A stretch of 64,000 nucleotides of DNA, taken from the NCBI RefSeq assembly GCF_009380215.1, contig NZ_WHUG01000015.1:101061-165060 (forward strand), given 5' to 3'. Below, piece after piece: positions 26,016 to 35,003 of the stretch. The translations under genes and the position numbers were made by a program. This DNA is from Rugamonas aquatica (lineage in GTDB: Bacteria > Pseudomonadota > Gammaproteobacteria > Burkholderiales > Burkholderiaceae_D). Positions within the stretch are counted from its first letter, which is position 1; the number at the start of each line of letters is the position of its first letter. Under the pieces are notes generated by a model, which was given only the letters and a program-made list of their open reading frames with translations, ran no database searches and had not been told where the DNA came from.

Positions 26016-28433
26016 TCAGAACTTCATCGACACCCGGCCGCCGAAAGTGCGCGGGTTGTTGTAGTACGCCGCCCAGATCTGCTGCGTCGGCTGACATGGA
26101 GCGCCGGTCTGCGTGCAGATTTCGATGGCGTCGTACTTCACTGCCTTGTCGGTCGCATTGTTGACGAACAGCTCCGCCGTGTAAGCCTTGTTCAGCGGCT
26201 CATAGCGCACGCTCAGGTCCAGCGTGGTGTAGGCCTTCTGCTGCTTCACGCCAGGATGGCCCGGCACGTCGGTGTTGAACGCGCCCGATCCGACGAAGGA
26301 TTCCGACTCGTAGTGCGCCGAAGCGCGCGGCGTGATGCGGCCCTTGCTGGTGTCGAAGTCATGTTCGTACATCAGCGTTGCGGCAAACGTCGGCGCATGC
26401 TTCAGCGTGGCGCCGCCAACATTGACGGTAGGCGCCGTGGTGCCGCACGACTGGTTGTTGGCGCGCGCAGCGTCGACATCGCAGGACAGGAAGTCGTCGT
26501 AACGCGCCTTCAGCCAGGTGGCGTTGCCGCTGAAGCGATCGGCGCTGGTCGGACGATAGCTCCACTCAGCCTCGATCCCCTTCACCGAAGCGCCAGCCGC
26601 GTTGAAGTTCTGCAGCGTGTTGTTCACCACCTGTGATTCCAGCTTGTCCTTGTACTTCATCCAGAACGCGTCCAGGTTCAGCGACAGCTTGCGGTCGAAC
26701 AGGTCGGACTTGAAGCCGACTTCATAGCTGGTCAGCTTCTCCGGCTTGGTGGTGGCGCCGCCGTCGCCGATGGCCGGCGAGTGGAACCCGGTCGTCACCG
26801 AGGCGAAGGTCAGGATGTCCCTGGTCGGCTTGTACTCGACACGTCCCAGCCAGGTGGACTGGCCGTATTTCAGGTCGGCCGTGTTGTCGCCATAGGTATT
26901 GCCGCAGGTCTGCTGGTTCACCACGCCGCCGGGGCCGATGTTGTGCGTGTTGATGGTGCCCACGCCCGGCGTGACCAGTTGCGCGATCTGGCTTGGCGTC
27001 AGGTTGACGGTGCCGCGCGGTGCATTGTCCGGCCAGTTCGGGCAGGCCCAGTTCTGGCCGCCGATGTCGAACTTGTGGTCCTTGGTGTAGCGCGCGCCGC
27101 CCGTCACCTTCCACATTGGATCGATGTCGTAGCTGGCTTGCGCGAACACGGCTTTCGAATGCAGCTCGCGGTCGCCCTGGATGAAGGACATCGCCGACGC
27201 ATACTGGCCCACGGTAGGCTGCACGAAGATCACACTGCCACTGGCGATATCCTGGTCCAGCATTGCCTGCGAAATCTGGCTGCGGTCAATGTCGAAGCGG
27301 ATCTTGTTCTTCTCACGGAAGAAGAACAGGCCACCCACCCACTGCAGCGGCGATTCGGAGTCCGAGCGCAGTTGCACTTCGTTGGAGACGCTGTCGAACT
27401 GGCTCCACTCGGTGCGGTTCTCGGCCTTGAATCCGGGGTAGAAACCGGCGTCGGCATCGCTGCCGTTGGTGCGTTTCAGGCGGCTCCACGAACCCAGGTA
27501 CTGCGTCGCCAGGCCGTCCATCGGACGCCATTCAACTTTGCTCTTGGCGGTGATGATGGACTGGTCCAGCGTGCCGGGCGTGTCGATCAGCGCGGAGCGC
27601 AGGTTCTGGCCCGGTTTCGGTTCGGCCGCCAGATAGATGTTGCCGGCGCCGGTGTCGCTGTAGTAGTCGGCGATGAAGGTGGCCTTCAAATCGGGCGTGA
27701 ACTTCCACAGCAGCGAGGCGCGCGCGCCCTGCTGGTCGCCGGCGCCGTACTTCTTGGTGCCCGGCTGGACGTTCGAGCCTTTGAGGAAGTCAACGTAGCC
27801 GTCGTGCTGGTCCTTGATGGCGGCGATGCGCAGCGCGATGTCTTCGCTCAGCGGCAGGTTGATCATCGCCTGCGTCTGGATGTGGTGGTAGTCGCCCAGC
27901 GTGATGCTGGCCGAGCCGAAGGTCTTGGCGGTGCTGGGCGCGCCGGAGACCAGGTTGACCGCGCCCGCAGTAGAGTTACGTCCGTTGAGCGTACCCTGCG
28001 GACCGCGCGCGACTTCGACGTGGTTCAGGTCATACATCAGCGCCGTCGCGCCTTGGGGACGCGGCACGTAGATGCCGTCGACATAGAACGCCACCGCCGG
28101 GTCGCCCAACTCGGTGTGGTTGGCCGAGCCCACGCCGCGCATGTAGACGTGCACGCCGCCCGAATCGCTGTGCGGCTCCACCACCAGGCTAGGCACCATG
28201 GCGGTCATCGTCGCCAGATCCTTGACCTGGTTGTTGGCCAGCGTGTCCTGCGTGTAGGCGGTGATCGCCAGCGGCGTGTCCTGCACCAGCGTGTCGCGGC
28301 GGGTGGCGGTGACGATGATCTTTTCAATGTCGCCGCCCGCCTGTGCCGCCGGCGCCTGCTGCGCCATGGCGCCACCGGTGAATGCGAACTGCGCGATCTG
28401 CGCGATACTCAAGGCTAAAATCGTTTTCTTCAT
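26016..28433 (-). CDS. TonB-dependent outer-membrane receptor, sugar locus
   Basis: This 805-residue protein has a signal peptide (MKKTILALSIAQIAQFAFTG, cleavage near AMAQQ), a TonB box region (IEKIIVTATRRDTLVQDTP), a plug domain (TMTAMVPSLVVEPHSDSGGV with VARGPQGTLNGRNSTAGAVN) and a long beta-barrel ending in the aromatic FGGRVSMKF. This fits energy-coupled import across the outer membrane. ATG 28433 has GAGGACAGACAAA upstream; an upstream extension has no export character. The gene is the last of the minus-strand sugar cluster, next to the ABC importer, so its substrate is probably the same beta-glucoside or oligosaccharide. Confidence 0.92.
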   Translation of the reverse strand: MKKTILALSIAQIAQFAFTGGAMAQQAPAAQAGGDIEKIIVTATRRDTLVQDTPLAITAYTQDTLANNQVKDLATMTAMVPSLVVEPHSDSGGVHVYMRGVGSANHTELGDPAVAFYVDGIYVPRPQGATALMYDLNHVEVARGPQGTLNGRNSTAGAVNLVSGAPSTAKTFGSASITLGDYHHIQTQAMINLPLSEDIALRIAAIKDQHDGYVDFLKGSNVQPGTKKYGAGDQQGARASLLWKFTPDLKATFIADYYSDTGAGNIYLAAEPKPGQNLRSALIDTPGTLDQSIITAKSKVEWRPMDGLATQYLGSWSRLKRTNGSDADAGFYPGFKAENRTEWSQFDSVSNEVQLRSDSESPLQWVGGLFFFREKNKIRFDIDRSQISQAMLDQDIASGSVIFVQPTVGQYASAMSFIQGDRELHSKAVFAQASYDIDPMWKVTGGARYTKDHKFDIGGQNWACPNWPDNAPRGTVNLTPSQIAQLVTPGVGTINTHNIGPGGVVNQQTCGNTYGDNTADLKYGQSTWLGRVEYKPTRDILTFASVTTGFHSPAIGDGGATTKPEKLTSYEVGFKSDLFDRKLSLNLDAFWMKYKDKLESQVVNNTLQNFNAAGASVKGIEAEWSYRPTSADRFSGNATWLKARYDDFLSCDVDAARANNQSCGTTAPTVNVGGATLKHAPTFAATLMYEHDFDTSKGRITPRASAHYESESFVGSGAFNTDVPGHPGVKQQKAYTTLDLSVRYEPLNKAYTAELFVNNATDKAVKYDAIEICTQTGAPCQPTQQIWAAYYNNPRTFGGRVSMKF

Positions 28434-28503
28434 TTTGTCTGTCCTCGCTTCTTCCAACAGTTTAATTGGCGTGCCCCGTTCTGTGTGACGGCTTATGCAC
28501 ATA

Positions 28504-28517
28504 TGGAACCGGTACCA
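28504..28517. promoter_or_regulatory. Candidate LacI-type operator upstream of the receptor gene
   Basis: TGGAACCGGTACCA is a 14-bp near-palindrome with one mismatched pair and a central CG, the usual shape of LacI-family operators. It lies 71-84 bases upstream of the receptor start. It shares the outer and central bases with the perfect palindrome before the beta-glucosidase gene (TGGAAGCGCTTCCA). Binding by the neighbouring LacI protein is inferred. Confidence 0.5.
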
Positions 28518-28588
28518 CCGCAAGACGCACCGATGCGGCGGGCCATGCCGTGGCGGCCCGGTCTTACAACACAACTACTGCTACGGTG

Positions 28589-29674
28589 TTAGAGCCGCTG
28601 TTCGCTGGCCCCGTCAAAAAGAGAAATGCGCTTGGTGCGGATCGAGAAGCTGATGTCCTTCTCGGTTTCGATGTTCTGCTGGTCCTGCACGATGCCCGCG
28701 ATCTGGGTGCCGTGGAAGTCCAGCCACAACACGCGATGCGCGCCCATGGCCTCGACCAGCGAGACCGATGCGCACACCACGTTATCGGCGCCGTCGCAAT
28801 TGCCGACGTCGATGTCTTCAGGCCGCACGCCCAGCACGCATTCGTGCTTGCCGGACGGCTGCTGCTTGAATGGATAGCCCGTCACGTCGACGGCCATGTG
28901 ATCGTTGCGGAACAGCGTGCGGCCGCCGTCCTGCTCCAGCCAGCCCTTGAACAGATTCATGCCCGGCGAACCGAGGAAGGTGGCGACGAACAGGTTGGCC
29001 GGCTCGTTGTAGATGTTGGCCGGCGTGTCGAACTGCTGCACCACGCCGCCCTTCATCACCGCCATGCGCTGCGCCAGCGTCATCGCCTCGACCTGGTCGT
29101 GGGTCACGTAGATCATGGTGGCGCCGAGCTGCTTGTGCAGCTGCTTGAGTTCGCGCCGCAGTTCGGTGCGCAGCTTGGCGTCCAGGTTGGACAGCGGTTC
29201 GTCGAACAGCATCACGTCCGCCTCGCGCACGATGGCGCGGCCGATCGCCACGCGCTGACGCTGGCCGCCGGACAGGTTGGCAGGCTTGCGCTTCAACAGC
29301 GGCCCCAGTTGCAGCATGTCCGAAGCGCGCGAGACGCGGCGGGCGATTTCCGCCTTCGGCGTGCCGTTGATGCGCAGGCCGAAGGACATATTGGCTTCCA
29401 CGTTCATGGTCGGATACAGCGCATACGACTGGAACACCAGCGCGATGCCGCGGTCTTTCGGGTCGGCCCAGGTCATGTCCTTGCCGCCGATTTCGATCTG
29501 GCCGGAGGTGGTATCGATCAAGCCGGCGATCGAATGCAGCAGCGTCGATTTGCCGCAGCCCGAAGGCCCGAGCAGCACCACGAACTCCCCTGCTTTCACG
29601 TCCAGGTTCAGCGACTCGATGACCTTGTTGCCGCCCAGCTGAATCTGCAGATTACGAATAGCTACGTTAGACAT
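28589..29674 (-). CDS. Sugar ABC transporter ATP-binding protein (UgpC/MsmK type)
   Basis: This 361-residue ATPase powers the importer. It carries Walker A GPSGCGKST at about residues 36-44, the Q-loop, the ABC signature LSGGQRQRVAIGRA, Walker B (VMLFDEPLSNLDAKLR) and the switch His (YVTHDQVEAMTL). The extra C-terminal domain (VLGVRPEDIDVG and later TKRISLFD) is the MalK-type regulatory part. It begins three bases after the stop of the second permease gene, so it is in the same operon. In the family such ATPases often serve several sugar importers. Confidence 0.94.
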   Translation of the reverse strand: MSNVAIRNLQIQLGGNKVIESLNLDVKAGEFVVLLGPSGCGKSTLLHSIAGLIDTTSGQIEIGGKDMTWADPKDRGIALVFQSYALYPTMNVEANMSFGLRINGTPKAEIARRVSRASDMLQLGPLLKRKPANLSGGQRQRVAIGRAIVREADVMLFDEPLSNLDAKLRTELRRELKQLHKQLGATMIYVTHDQVEAMTLAQRMAVMKGGVVQQFDTPANIYNEPANLFVATFLGSPGMNLFKGWLEQDGGRTLFRNDHMAVDVTGYPFKQQPSGKHECVLGVRPEDIDVGNCDGADNVVCASVSLVEAMGAHRVLWLDFHGTQIAGIVQDQQNIETEKDISFSIRTKRISLFDGASEQRL

Positions 29675-29677
29675 TGT

Positions 29678-30649
29678 TTAACCCTTCACAGCGCCAGAGG
29701 CGATGCCGCGCACGAACCAGCGGCCGGAAATGAAATAGAGAGCCAGCGGCACGACCGACGTCAGGATGGTCGCAGCCATGTTGACGTTGTACAGGCGCTC
29801 GCCGGTGGTGGTGTTGATGATGTTGTTCAGCTGGACCGTCATCGGCAGATGCTCGGAGCCCGCGAACACCAGGCCAAGCAGGAAGTCATTCCAGATGCCC
29901 GTGACCTGCATGATGACCGCGACCACGATCACCGGCGTCGACATCGGCAGCATCAGCTGCAGGAAGATGCGCCAGAAACCGCCGCCGTCGATACGGGCCG
30001 CCTTGAACAGCTCCATCGGCAGCGCCGCGTAGTAATTGCGGAACAGGAGCGTCATCACCGGCATGCCGAAGATGGTGTGGATCAGCACAATCCCAGGCAA
30101 AGAACTGAACAGGTTCACCGCAGCCAGCACGCGCACCAGCGGATACACCATCACCTGCACAGGGATGAAGGCGCCCATCATCAGGATGGCGAACAGCAGG
30201 CCGGCGCCGCGCGGCCGCCAGAACGACAGCGCATAGCCGTTGACCGCGCCGATGGCGATCGACAGGATGGTGCTCGGCACGACGATGGCCACCGAGTTCC
30301 AGAAGCCGCCGCGTATGCCGTTGCATTCCAATCCCGTGCAAGCCGACTGCCACGCTTGCAGCCAAGGCTCCAGCGTCGCATGCACCGGCAACGCGAACAG
30401 CGTGCCGAGGCGGATCTCTTCCATCGGCTTGACCGACGTTACCAGCATCACGTACAGCGGCAGCAGGAAGAACAGCGCCGCCACAATCAGGAAGCCATAC
30501 ACGCCGATGCGGGCCGGGGTCCACGCCAGCTTGCGGCGCGGCTTGATGGCCGGCGGCGCGCCGGCGATGCTGTCGTTGGCGGCGACGCCCGGCGCCAGCC
30601 CTGCTGCTTTTTCCATTCCTGCCTTATCGAGTTTGACGACCTGTCCCAT
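29678..30649 (-). CDS. Sugar ABC transporter permease, MalG type
   Basis: This 323-residue inner-membrane permease has a variable polar N-terminus of about 45 residues, six membrane segments starting with IGVYGFLIVAALFFLLPLYV, and the family EAA loop, here ELFKAARIDGGGFWRIFLQL, which touches the ATPase. It ends with the typical MalG-like ISGRWFVRGIASGAVKG. The start at 30649 overlaps the other permease stop by one base (TGATG). Confidence 0.92.
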   Translation of the reverse strand: MGQVVKLDKAGMEKAAGLAPGVAANDSIAGAPPAIKPRRKLAWTPARIGVYGFLIVAALFFLLPLYVMLVTSVKPMEEIRLGTLFALPVHATLEPWLQAWQSACTGLECNGIRGGFWNSVAIVVPSTILSIAIGAVNGYALSFWRPRGAGLLFAILMMGAFIPVQVMVYPLVRVLAAVNLFSSLPGIVLIHTIFGMPVMTLLFRNYYAALPMELFKAARIDGGGFWRIFLQLMLPMSTPVIVVAVIMQVTGIWNDFLLGLVFAGSEHLPMTVQLNNIINTTTGERLYNVNMAATILTSVVPLALYFISGRWFVRGIASGAVKG

Positions 30650-31533
30650 CACGCCCCCTTCGCTGCGCGGCGGTTGCGCACATAGTACAGCGGCGCGACG
30701 ATCGCCAGCACGGTGGTCAGCAGCACGATAGACGCCGCCGAAGCGAGGCCGATATTGGCGCGGCCGAACAGGTAATCCATGATGAACTTGGCCGGCACTT
30801 CGCTGGCCGTGCCGGGGCCGCCCTGCGTCATCGCTACCACCGAATCGAACACTTTCACCACCATCACGAACAGCAGCACGAAGGCGGTGGAGACGGAAGG
30901 CCCGAGCATGGGCAGCACAATGCTGACGTAGACGCGCCAGCGCGGGATGCCGTCGATACGGGCGGCCTTCCACAATTCCTCGTCCACGCCGCGCAGGCCG
31001 GACAGCATCAGCGCCATCACCAGGCCGGAAGCCTGCCACACGGTGGCGATGACGATGGTGTAGATCGCCATGTCCTGGTCGACGATCCAGTCGAACTTGG
31101 CGTCGGCGAAGCCCAGCTTGTGCAGCACTTCCTGGATGCCCAGTTCCGGGTTCAATATCCACTGCCAGATCAGGCCGGTGGCCACGAAGGACATCGCATA
31201 CGGATACAGGAAGATGGTGCGCAGCGCACCTTCGGCCATCACCTTCTGGTCGATGAACACGGCCAGCAGAAAGCCGATGAGCAGGCAGGCGGCGATGAAC
31301 AGCACGCCGTACACGGCGACGTTTTGCAGCGACAGCAGCCAGCGCTCGTTGTTAAACAGGCGGATGTACTGCGATGCGCCGACAAAATCGCTGGCCGGGA
31401 AAGTGCGCGAGCTGCTGACCGACACGCGGGCCGTCCACAGCATCGTGCCCAGGTAGGCCAGCAGCACCGTCAACGCCATCGGTATCATGGCGACGTAGGC
31501 TGCGAAGGAAACGCTTTGACGCTTCTTGGCCAT
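30649..31533 (-). CDS. Sugar ABC transporter permease, MalF type
   Basis: This 294-residue inner-membrane permease has six membrane segments. The EAA loop is ELWKAARIDGIPRWRVYVSI. It begins MAKKRQSVSFAAYVAMIPMA and ends with a basic cytoplasmic tail. It forms the transmembrane pair with the MalG-type protein. The start lies three bases after the stop of the binding-protein gene, and the end overlaps the next gene by one base. Confidence 0.92.
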   Translation of the reverse strand: MAKKRQSVSFAAYVAMIPMALTVLLAYLGTMLWTARVSVSSSRTFPASDFVGASQYIRLFNNERWLLSLQNVAVYGVLFIAACLLIGFLLAVFIDQKVMAEGALRTIFLYPYAMSFVATGLIWQWILNPELGIQEVLHKLGFADAKFDWIVDQDMAIYTIVIATVWQASGLVMALMLSGLRGVDEELWKAARIDGIPRWRVYVSIVLPMLGPSVSTAFVLLFVMVVKVFDSVVAMTQGGPGTASEVPAKFIMDYLFGRANIGLASAASIVLLTTVLAIVAPLYYVRNRRAAKGA

Positions 31534-31536
31534 GGC

Positions 31537-32790
31537 TTATTGGTCCTTTAGCGCGCGGGCAAAGGCTTTTTGCGCGTCTTCCGGCGACTGGTTCTTGTTC
31601 CAGTAGCTGGTCAGCACGTCCTGCAGGGCGCCGGTGGTGTCCGGCGACGCCAGCATCTCCGCGTTCGGCAACTGGCGGCTCTTGTCCTTGATGATGGCCA
31701 GGCCCTGCCGGGCGCAGATGTCCAGCGTCGATTCATCGACATCGCCGCGAATCGGGATCGCGCCCTTGCGCGAGTTGAAGGCCACCTGCGCGGCCGGCGA
31801 TGTCACCACCGTGGCCAGCAGCTTCTGCGCCTTGACGGCGTTGGCGTCCGTGGTTTTCGGGAACACGAAAGCATCACCCGCCACGATGTACGGCGCCTTC
31901 GGCCCGAAGCCCGGGAAGCAGCCGAAGTCCTTGCCCGCCACCTGTTTGGCCGACGAGAACTCGCCCTTGGCCCAGTCGCCCATGATCTGCACGCCGGCCT
32001 TGCCGCTGACGACCATCGCCGTCGCGTCGTTCCAGTTGCGGCCCGGCGAGCCTGCATCCACAAAGGCTTTCAGCTTCTTGAAGTCGACCAGCACCTGCTT
32101 GAAGGCCGGCGACATCACGGCTTTCTGGTCGCGGTCGCGGTACACCTTGAGGTACAGGTCGGAGCCGCCCACCATCGCGAAAATGGCGTCGAAGGTGATC
32201 TTCTCCTGCCACACCTGGCCGCCGAAGGCCAGCGGCACCAGGCCTGCGGCCTTCAGCTTGGCCAGCTGCGCCAGGAACTCGTCCCAGGTCTGCGGCTCGT
32301 TGGCGATGCCGGCTTTTTTATACGCGGCCTTGGAGTAGAAAAACCAGGCCGGCATGTGGATGTCCACCGGCGCGGCGTAGAAATGGCCGTTGATCTTGAT
32401 CGCCGCCAGGATGGACGGCGGCATGATCTGATCCCACTTGCCGGCGGCGGCGACATCGTCTACGTTGTTGAGCAAGCCCTGCTCGACGAAATCGCGGAAC
32501 TGCTTGGAGGTGTTGAACTGCGCGGCTGTCGGCGCATTGCCGCCGACGATGCGGTTGATGGTGGTGGCGCGCGACTGGTCGGCGCCGGCGATGGCGTTGT
32601 CGATCCACTGGCCGCCGGCCTTGTTGTAAGCGTCCGCGAACTGCTTGACCGCCTGGGATTCGCCGCCCGAGGTCCACCAATGGATCACGGTTGCCTTCAG
32701 CGGCGCCGCTGCCGGCGCTTGCGCCTGCGCAGCGCCACATGCGGCCAGGGCGAGCGCGATGGCGCTGCCCAGCTTTGTAGCCTTAATCAT
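31537..32790 (-). CDS. Periplasmic sugar-binding protein of the ABC importer
   Basis: This 417-residue extracytoplasmic solute-binding protein (family 1) has a signal peptide (MIKATKLGSAIALALAACGA, cleavage near AQAQA). The mature part begins LKATVIHWWTSGGESQAVKQ and contains aromatic residues typical of sugar stacking (AWFFYSKAAYKKAG, FGGQVWQEK, NWNDATAMVVSGKAGVQIMG). It resembles the glucose/mannose and beta-glucoside binding group. It lies 57 bases after the glucosidase stop, with a GC-rich hairpin in between, and is followed closely by the permease gene. Confidence 0.93.
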   Translation of the reverse strand: MIKATKLGSAIALALAACGAAQAQAPAAAPLKATVIHWWTSGGESQAVKQFADAYNKAGGQWIDNAIAGADQSRATTINRIVGGNAPTAAQFNTSKQFRDFVEQGLLNNVDDVAAAGKWDQIMPPSILAAIKINGHFYAAPVDIHMPAWFFYSKAAYKKAGIANEPQTWDEFLAQLAKLKAAGLVPLAFGGQVWQEKITFDAIFAMVGGSDLYLKVYRDRDQKAVMSPAFKQVLVDFKKLKAFVDAGSPGRNWNDATAMVVSGKAGVQIMGDWAKGEFSSAKQVAGKDFGCFPGFGPKAPYIVAGDAFVFPKTTDANAVKAQKLLATVVTSPAAQVAFNSRKGAIPIRGDVDESTLDICARQGLAIIKDKSRQLPNAEMLASPDTTGALQDVLTSYWNKNQSPEDAQKAFARALKDQ

Positions 32791-32801
32791 TCTGTCTCCT
32801 G

Positions 32802-32818
32802 TGGGCGTCGAGCGCCCA
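32802..32818 (-). other. Intercistronic hairpin before the binding-protein gene
   Basis: TGGGCG and CGCCCA form a 6-bp stem with a five-base loop, 11 bases upstream of the binding-protein start and just before its AGGAG. Without a following T-run it is not a terminator. Hairpins at this place in sugar operons can mark RNA processing or stability, which is inference here. Confidence 0.4.
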
Positions 32819-32847
32819 TTTTATTCGGATGCCTGCGGGAAGTTCAA

Positions 32848-34224
32848 TTATTTGGCGTCCCGTTTAGCGAGGAAGTCCGCAACCAGCTTGGCGCTGCGCT
32901 TCAAGGTGCGCTTCTGTGTCGCATAATCCACATGGATGATACCGAAACGGCGCACATAACCGAAGGCCCATTCAAAATTGTCCATCAGCGACCAAATGAA
33001 GTAGCCGCGCACGTCGACGCCCGCCTTCACTGCTTGATCCACCGCAGCGAGGTGGCGGTTCAAAAAGGAGATACGGTTTTTATCGTTTACCTCATTGTCG
33101 ACGACCTTGTCGTCCGAGGCGGTGCCGTTCTCGGTGATGTAGATCGGCGGCAGGTTCGGATAGTCGCGGTGGAAGCCGATCAGCAGATGGCGCAGGCCGT
33201 CCGGGTACACCTCCCATCCCATCTGGGTGCGCTCGACGTTTTCCAGGTCCACTTCGATGTAACCGTGCTTGCCGTCGCTGACCACATTGGTGCGGAAGTA
33301 GTAATTGATGCCCAGGAAGTCGAGCTGGCGGCCGATGATGTCCATGTCGCCGTCCAGTATCATCGGCTGCGCGCCCGGCCACAGCTCCCACAGCGCCGAT
33401 GGATAGGACTTCTTCAGCAGCGGATCGAGGATCCAGTTATTGTGCTGCAGCTCGAACAGCCAGGCGGCGCGCTGGTCGGCGTCGCCGGCGCCGGTGCTGG
33501 TGCCGCGGCCGACGTTGGCGACGATGCCCACTTGCGCCGCCGGATCATTGGCGCGCAGGTGCGCCACCGCCAGGCCGTGGCCCAGCAGCAGGTGGTGCAT
33601 GGCCTGGGTGGCGAACACCACGTCCTGCTTGCCCGGCGCGTGGTGGCCGGTGCCGTAGCCGTGCATCGCCGAGCACCATGGCTCGTTCAGCGTGGCCCAG
33701 GAATCCACCAGGCCGGCCAGCTCGCGGCTGATCATGTCGGCGTATTCGGCGAAGCGATAGGCGGTGTCGCGATTGACCCAGCCGCCCTTGTCTTCCAGGT
33801 GCTGCGGCAGATCCCAGTGGTACAGCGTGACGAAAGTCTTCAGGCCCTTGGCGCGCAGCGCCGTCAGCAGCTTGCGGTAGAAGGCGATGCCCTTTTGATT
33901 CGGCTGGCCGTCGGCCGTCATCACGCGCGGCCAGGAAATCGACAGGCGGTAGGCGCCGACGTTCAGGCTGGCCAGCAGCTCGACATCCTGTTCCCAGCGG
34001 TGATAGTGGTCGCAGGCGACGGCGCCGGTGTCGCCGGACAGCGTCTTGCCCGGCGTGGCCGAGAAGGTGTCCCAGATCGACGGGATGCGGCCATCTTCGG
34101 CGACAGCGCCTTCGATCTGGTAGGCCGCGGTGGCGGCGCCCATCAGGAAATCCTTATTCCACAGGACCGAATCGGCCGGTGGGGAGAACGTCTCTTCCAG
34201 TGCAATTGATGCTTCGACTACCAC
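32848..34224 (-). CDS. GH1 family beta-glucosidase
   Basis: This 458-residue cytoplasmic glycoside hydrolase cleaves terminal beta-linked glucose (or related sugar) from disaccharides. The acid/base is Glu181 in TLNEPW and the nucleophile Glu365 in ITENG, both in the classic GH1 setting. The N-terminal signature reads FLMGAATAAYQIEGAVAEDG and the end includes SLMDNFEWAFGY. No signal peptide is present. GTG 34224 is the start, with GGAG five bases upstream. It is the first gene of the sugar operon, directly under the promoter and operator described next. Confidence 0.95.
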   Translation of the reverse strand: MVVEASIALEETFSPPADSVLWNKDFLMGAATAAYQIEGAVAEDGRIPSIWDTFSATPGKTLSGDTGAVACDHYHRWEQDVELLASLNVGAYRLSISWPRVMTADGQPNQKGIAFYRKLLTALRAKGLKTFVTLYHWDLPQHLEDKGGWVNRDTAYRFAEYADMISRELAGLVDSWATLNEPWCSAMHGYGTGHHAPGKQDVVFATQAMHHLLLGHGLAVAHLRANDPAAQVGIVANVGRGTSTGAGDADQRAAWLFELQHNNWILDPLLKKSYPSALWELWPGAQPMILDGDMDIIGRQLDFLGINYYFRTNVVSDGKHGYIEVDLENVERTQMGWEVYPDGLRHLLIGFHRDYPNLPPIYITENGTASDDKVVDNEVNDKNRISFLNRHLAAVDQAVKAGVDVRGYFIWSLMDNFEWAFGYVRRFGIIHVDYATQKRTLKRSAKLVADFLAKRDAK

Positions 34225-34248
34225 AGCAACTCCTTCGTTTGATCGTGA

Positions 34249-34266
34249 AGTGGAAGCGCTTCCACT
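34249..34266. promoter_or_regulatory. Perfect 18-bp palindromic operator before the beta-glucosidase gene
   Basis: AGTGGAAGCGCTTCCACT is a perfect inverted repeat with a central GC and no spacer, typical of LacI/GalR-family operators. It starts 11 bases downstream of the -10 hexamer of the promoter on the minus strand and 25 bases before the GTG of the glucosidase. A bound repressor would cover the transcription start. The LacI protein of this locus is the likely ligand-dependent binder. Confidence 0.75.
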
Positions 34267-34276
34267 GATGTTGTCG

Positions 34277-34306
34277 ATAGTACTACTGAAGAAATTCTGG
34301 TGTCAA
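34277..34306 (-). promoter_or_regulatory. Sigma-70 type promoter of the beta-glucoside operon
   Basis: On the minus strand TTGACA (34301-34306, perfect -35) is followed after 18 bases by TACTAT (34277-34282, one mismatch to the -10 consensus). The operator palindrome follows at the expected start of transcription, 11 bases further on. Hexamer quality and context make it the best-supported promoter in the window. Confidence 0.7.
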
Positions 34307-34337
34307 CGAAATTCTGGGAGTTTTTGTAGCTTACTTA

Positions 34338-34373
34338 CAAAAACGGCACAGCGACCGAAGTGGCTGTGCCGTT
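34338..34373 (-). terminator. Rho-independent terminator after phaR
   Basis: AACGGCACAGC and GCTGTGCCGTT form an 11-bp stem around a ten-base loop. On the minus strand TTTTT follows directly, 24 bases after the phaR stop (34398). Confidence 0.82.
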
Positions 34374-34397
34374 TGCCGTGTGGCGGACCGTGAAGAA

Positions 34398-34964
34398 TTA
34401 CTTCTTGTCGGTCGGCGGCACGCCCGGGACGAACGGGAAAGTGCCGAAGATGTTCTTGCTCTGGCTTTGCATCTGTTCCTGCATCTGCACGAACAGGCTC
34501 TTGCTCTGGTCGATGTAGTTATTCATCATGCCCTGCATCATCGGGCCCTGCACGTTCATGAACTGGGTCCACATTTCCGGGCTGAAGGGCTTGCCTTCCA
34601 GGCCGCCGACGGCGGTGCCGGTGAACTTGCGCTGGATATCGGTGAAGGCCTGGACGTTCTTCTCCAGGTAGGAGCCCATCATGCCCTGCATGGCGTGGCC
34701 ATAGAAACGGATGATCTGCGCCAGCACGTCGCTGGAGAACATCGGTGCGCCGCTGGCCTCTTCTTCCAGGATGATCTGCAGCAGGATGCTGCGGCTCAGG
34801 TCTTCGTTGGTCTTGGCGTCGACCACGGTGAATTCTTCATTGTCCAGCACCAGTTGCTTGACGTCGGTCAGCGTGATGTAGGAACTGGTCTGCGTGTCGT
34901 ACAGACGGCGATTCGGGTATTTTTTGATCAGACGGTCAGCATTTTTTTTCGCACTACTCATCAC
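34398..34964 (-). CDS. phaR: Polyhydroxyalkanoate synthesis repressor PhaR
   Basis: PhaR represses phasin and its own genes and is titrated by growing PHB granules. The 188-residue protein has the N-terminal DNA-binding domain (RLIKKYPNRRLYDTQTSSYI and TLTDVKQLVLDNEEFTVVDA), then the family accumulation-regulatory region rich in Met and Gln. The end is SQSKNIFGTFPFVPG. It lies 198 bases after phaC on the same strand, beyond a terminator, so it is probably its own transcript. ATG 34961 three bases in is an equal start. Confidence 0.95.
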   Translation of the reverse strand: MMSSAKKNADRLIKKYPNRRLYDTQTSSYITLTDVKQLVLDNEEFTVVDAKTNEDLSRSILLQIILEEEASGAPMFSSDVLAQIIRFYGHAMQGMMGSYLEKNVQAFTDIQRKFTGTAVGGLEGKPFSPEMWTQFMNVQGPMMQGMMNNYIDQSKSLFVQMQEQMQSQSKNIFGTFPFVPGVPPTDKK

Positions 34965-35003
34965 AAGTCCACTTATTGCGCCGCAGCGCGTACTCTAACA
35001 ATT

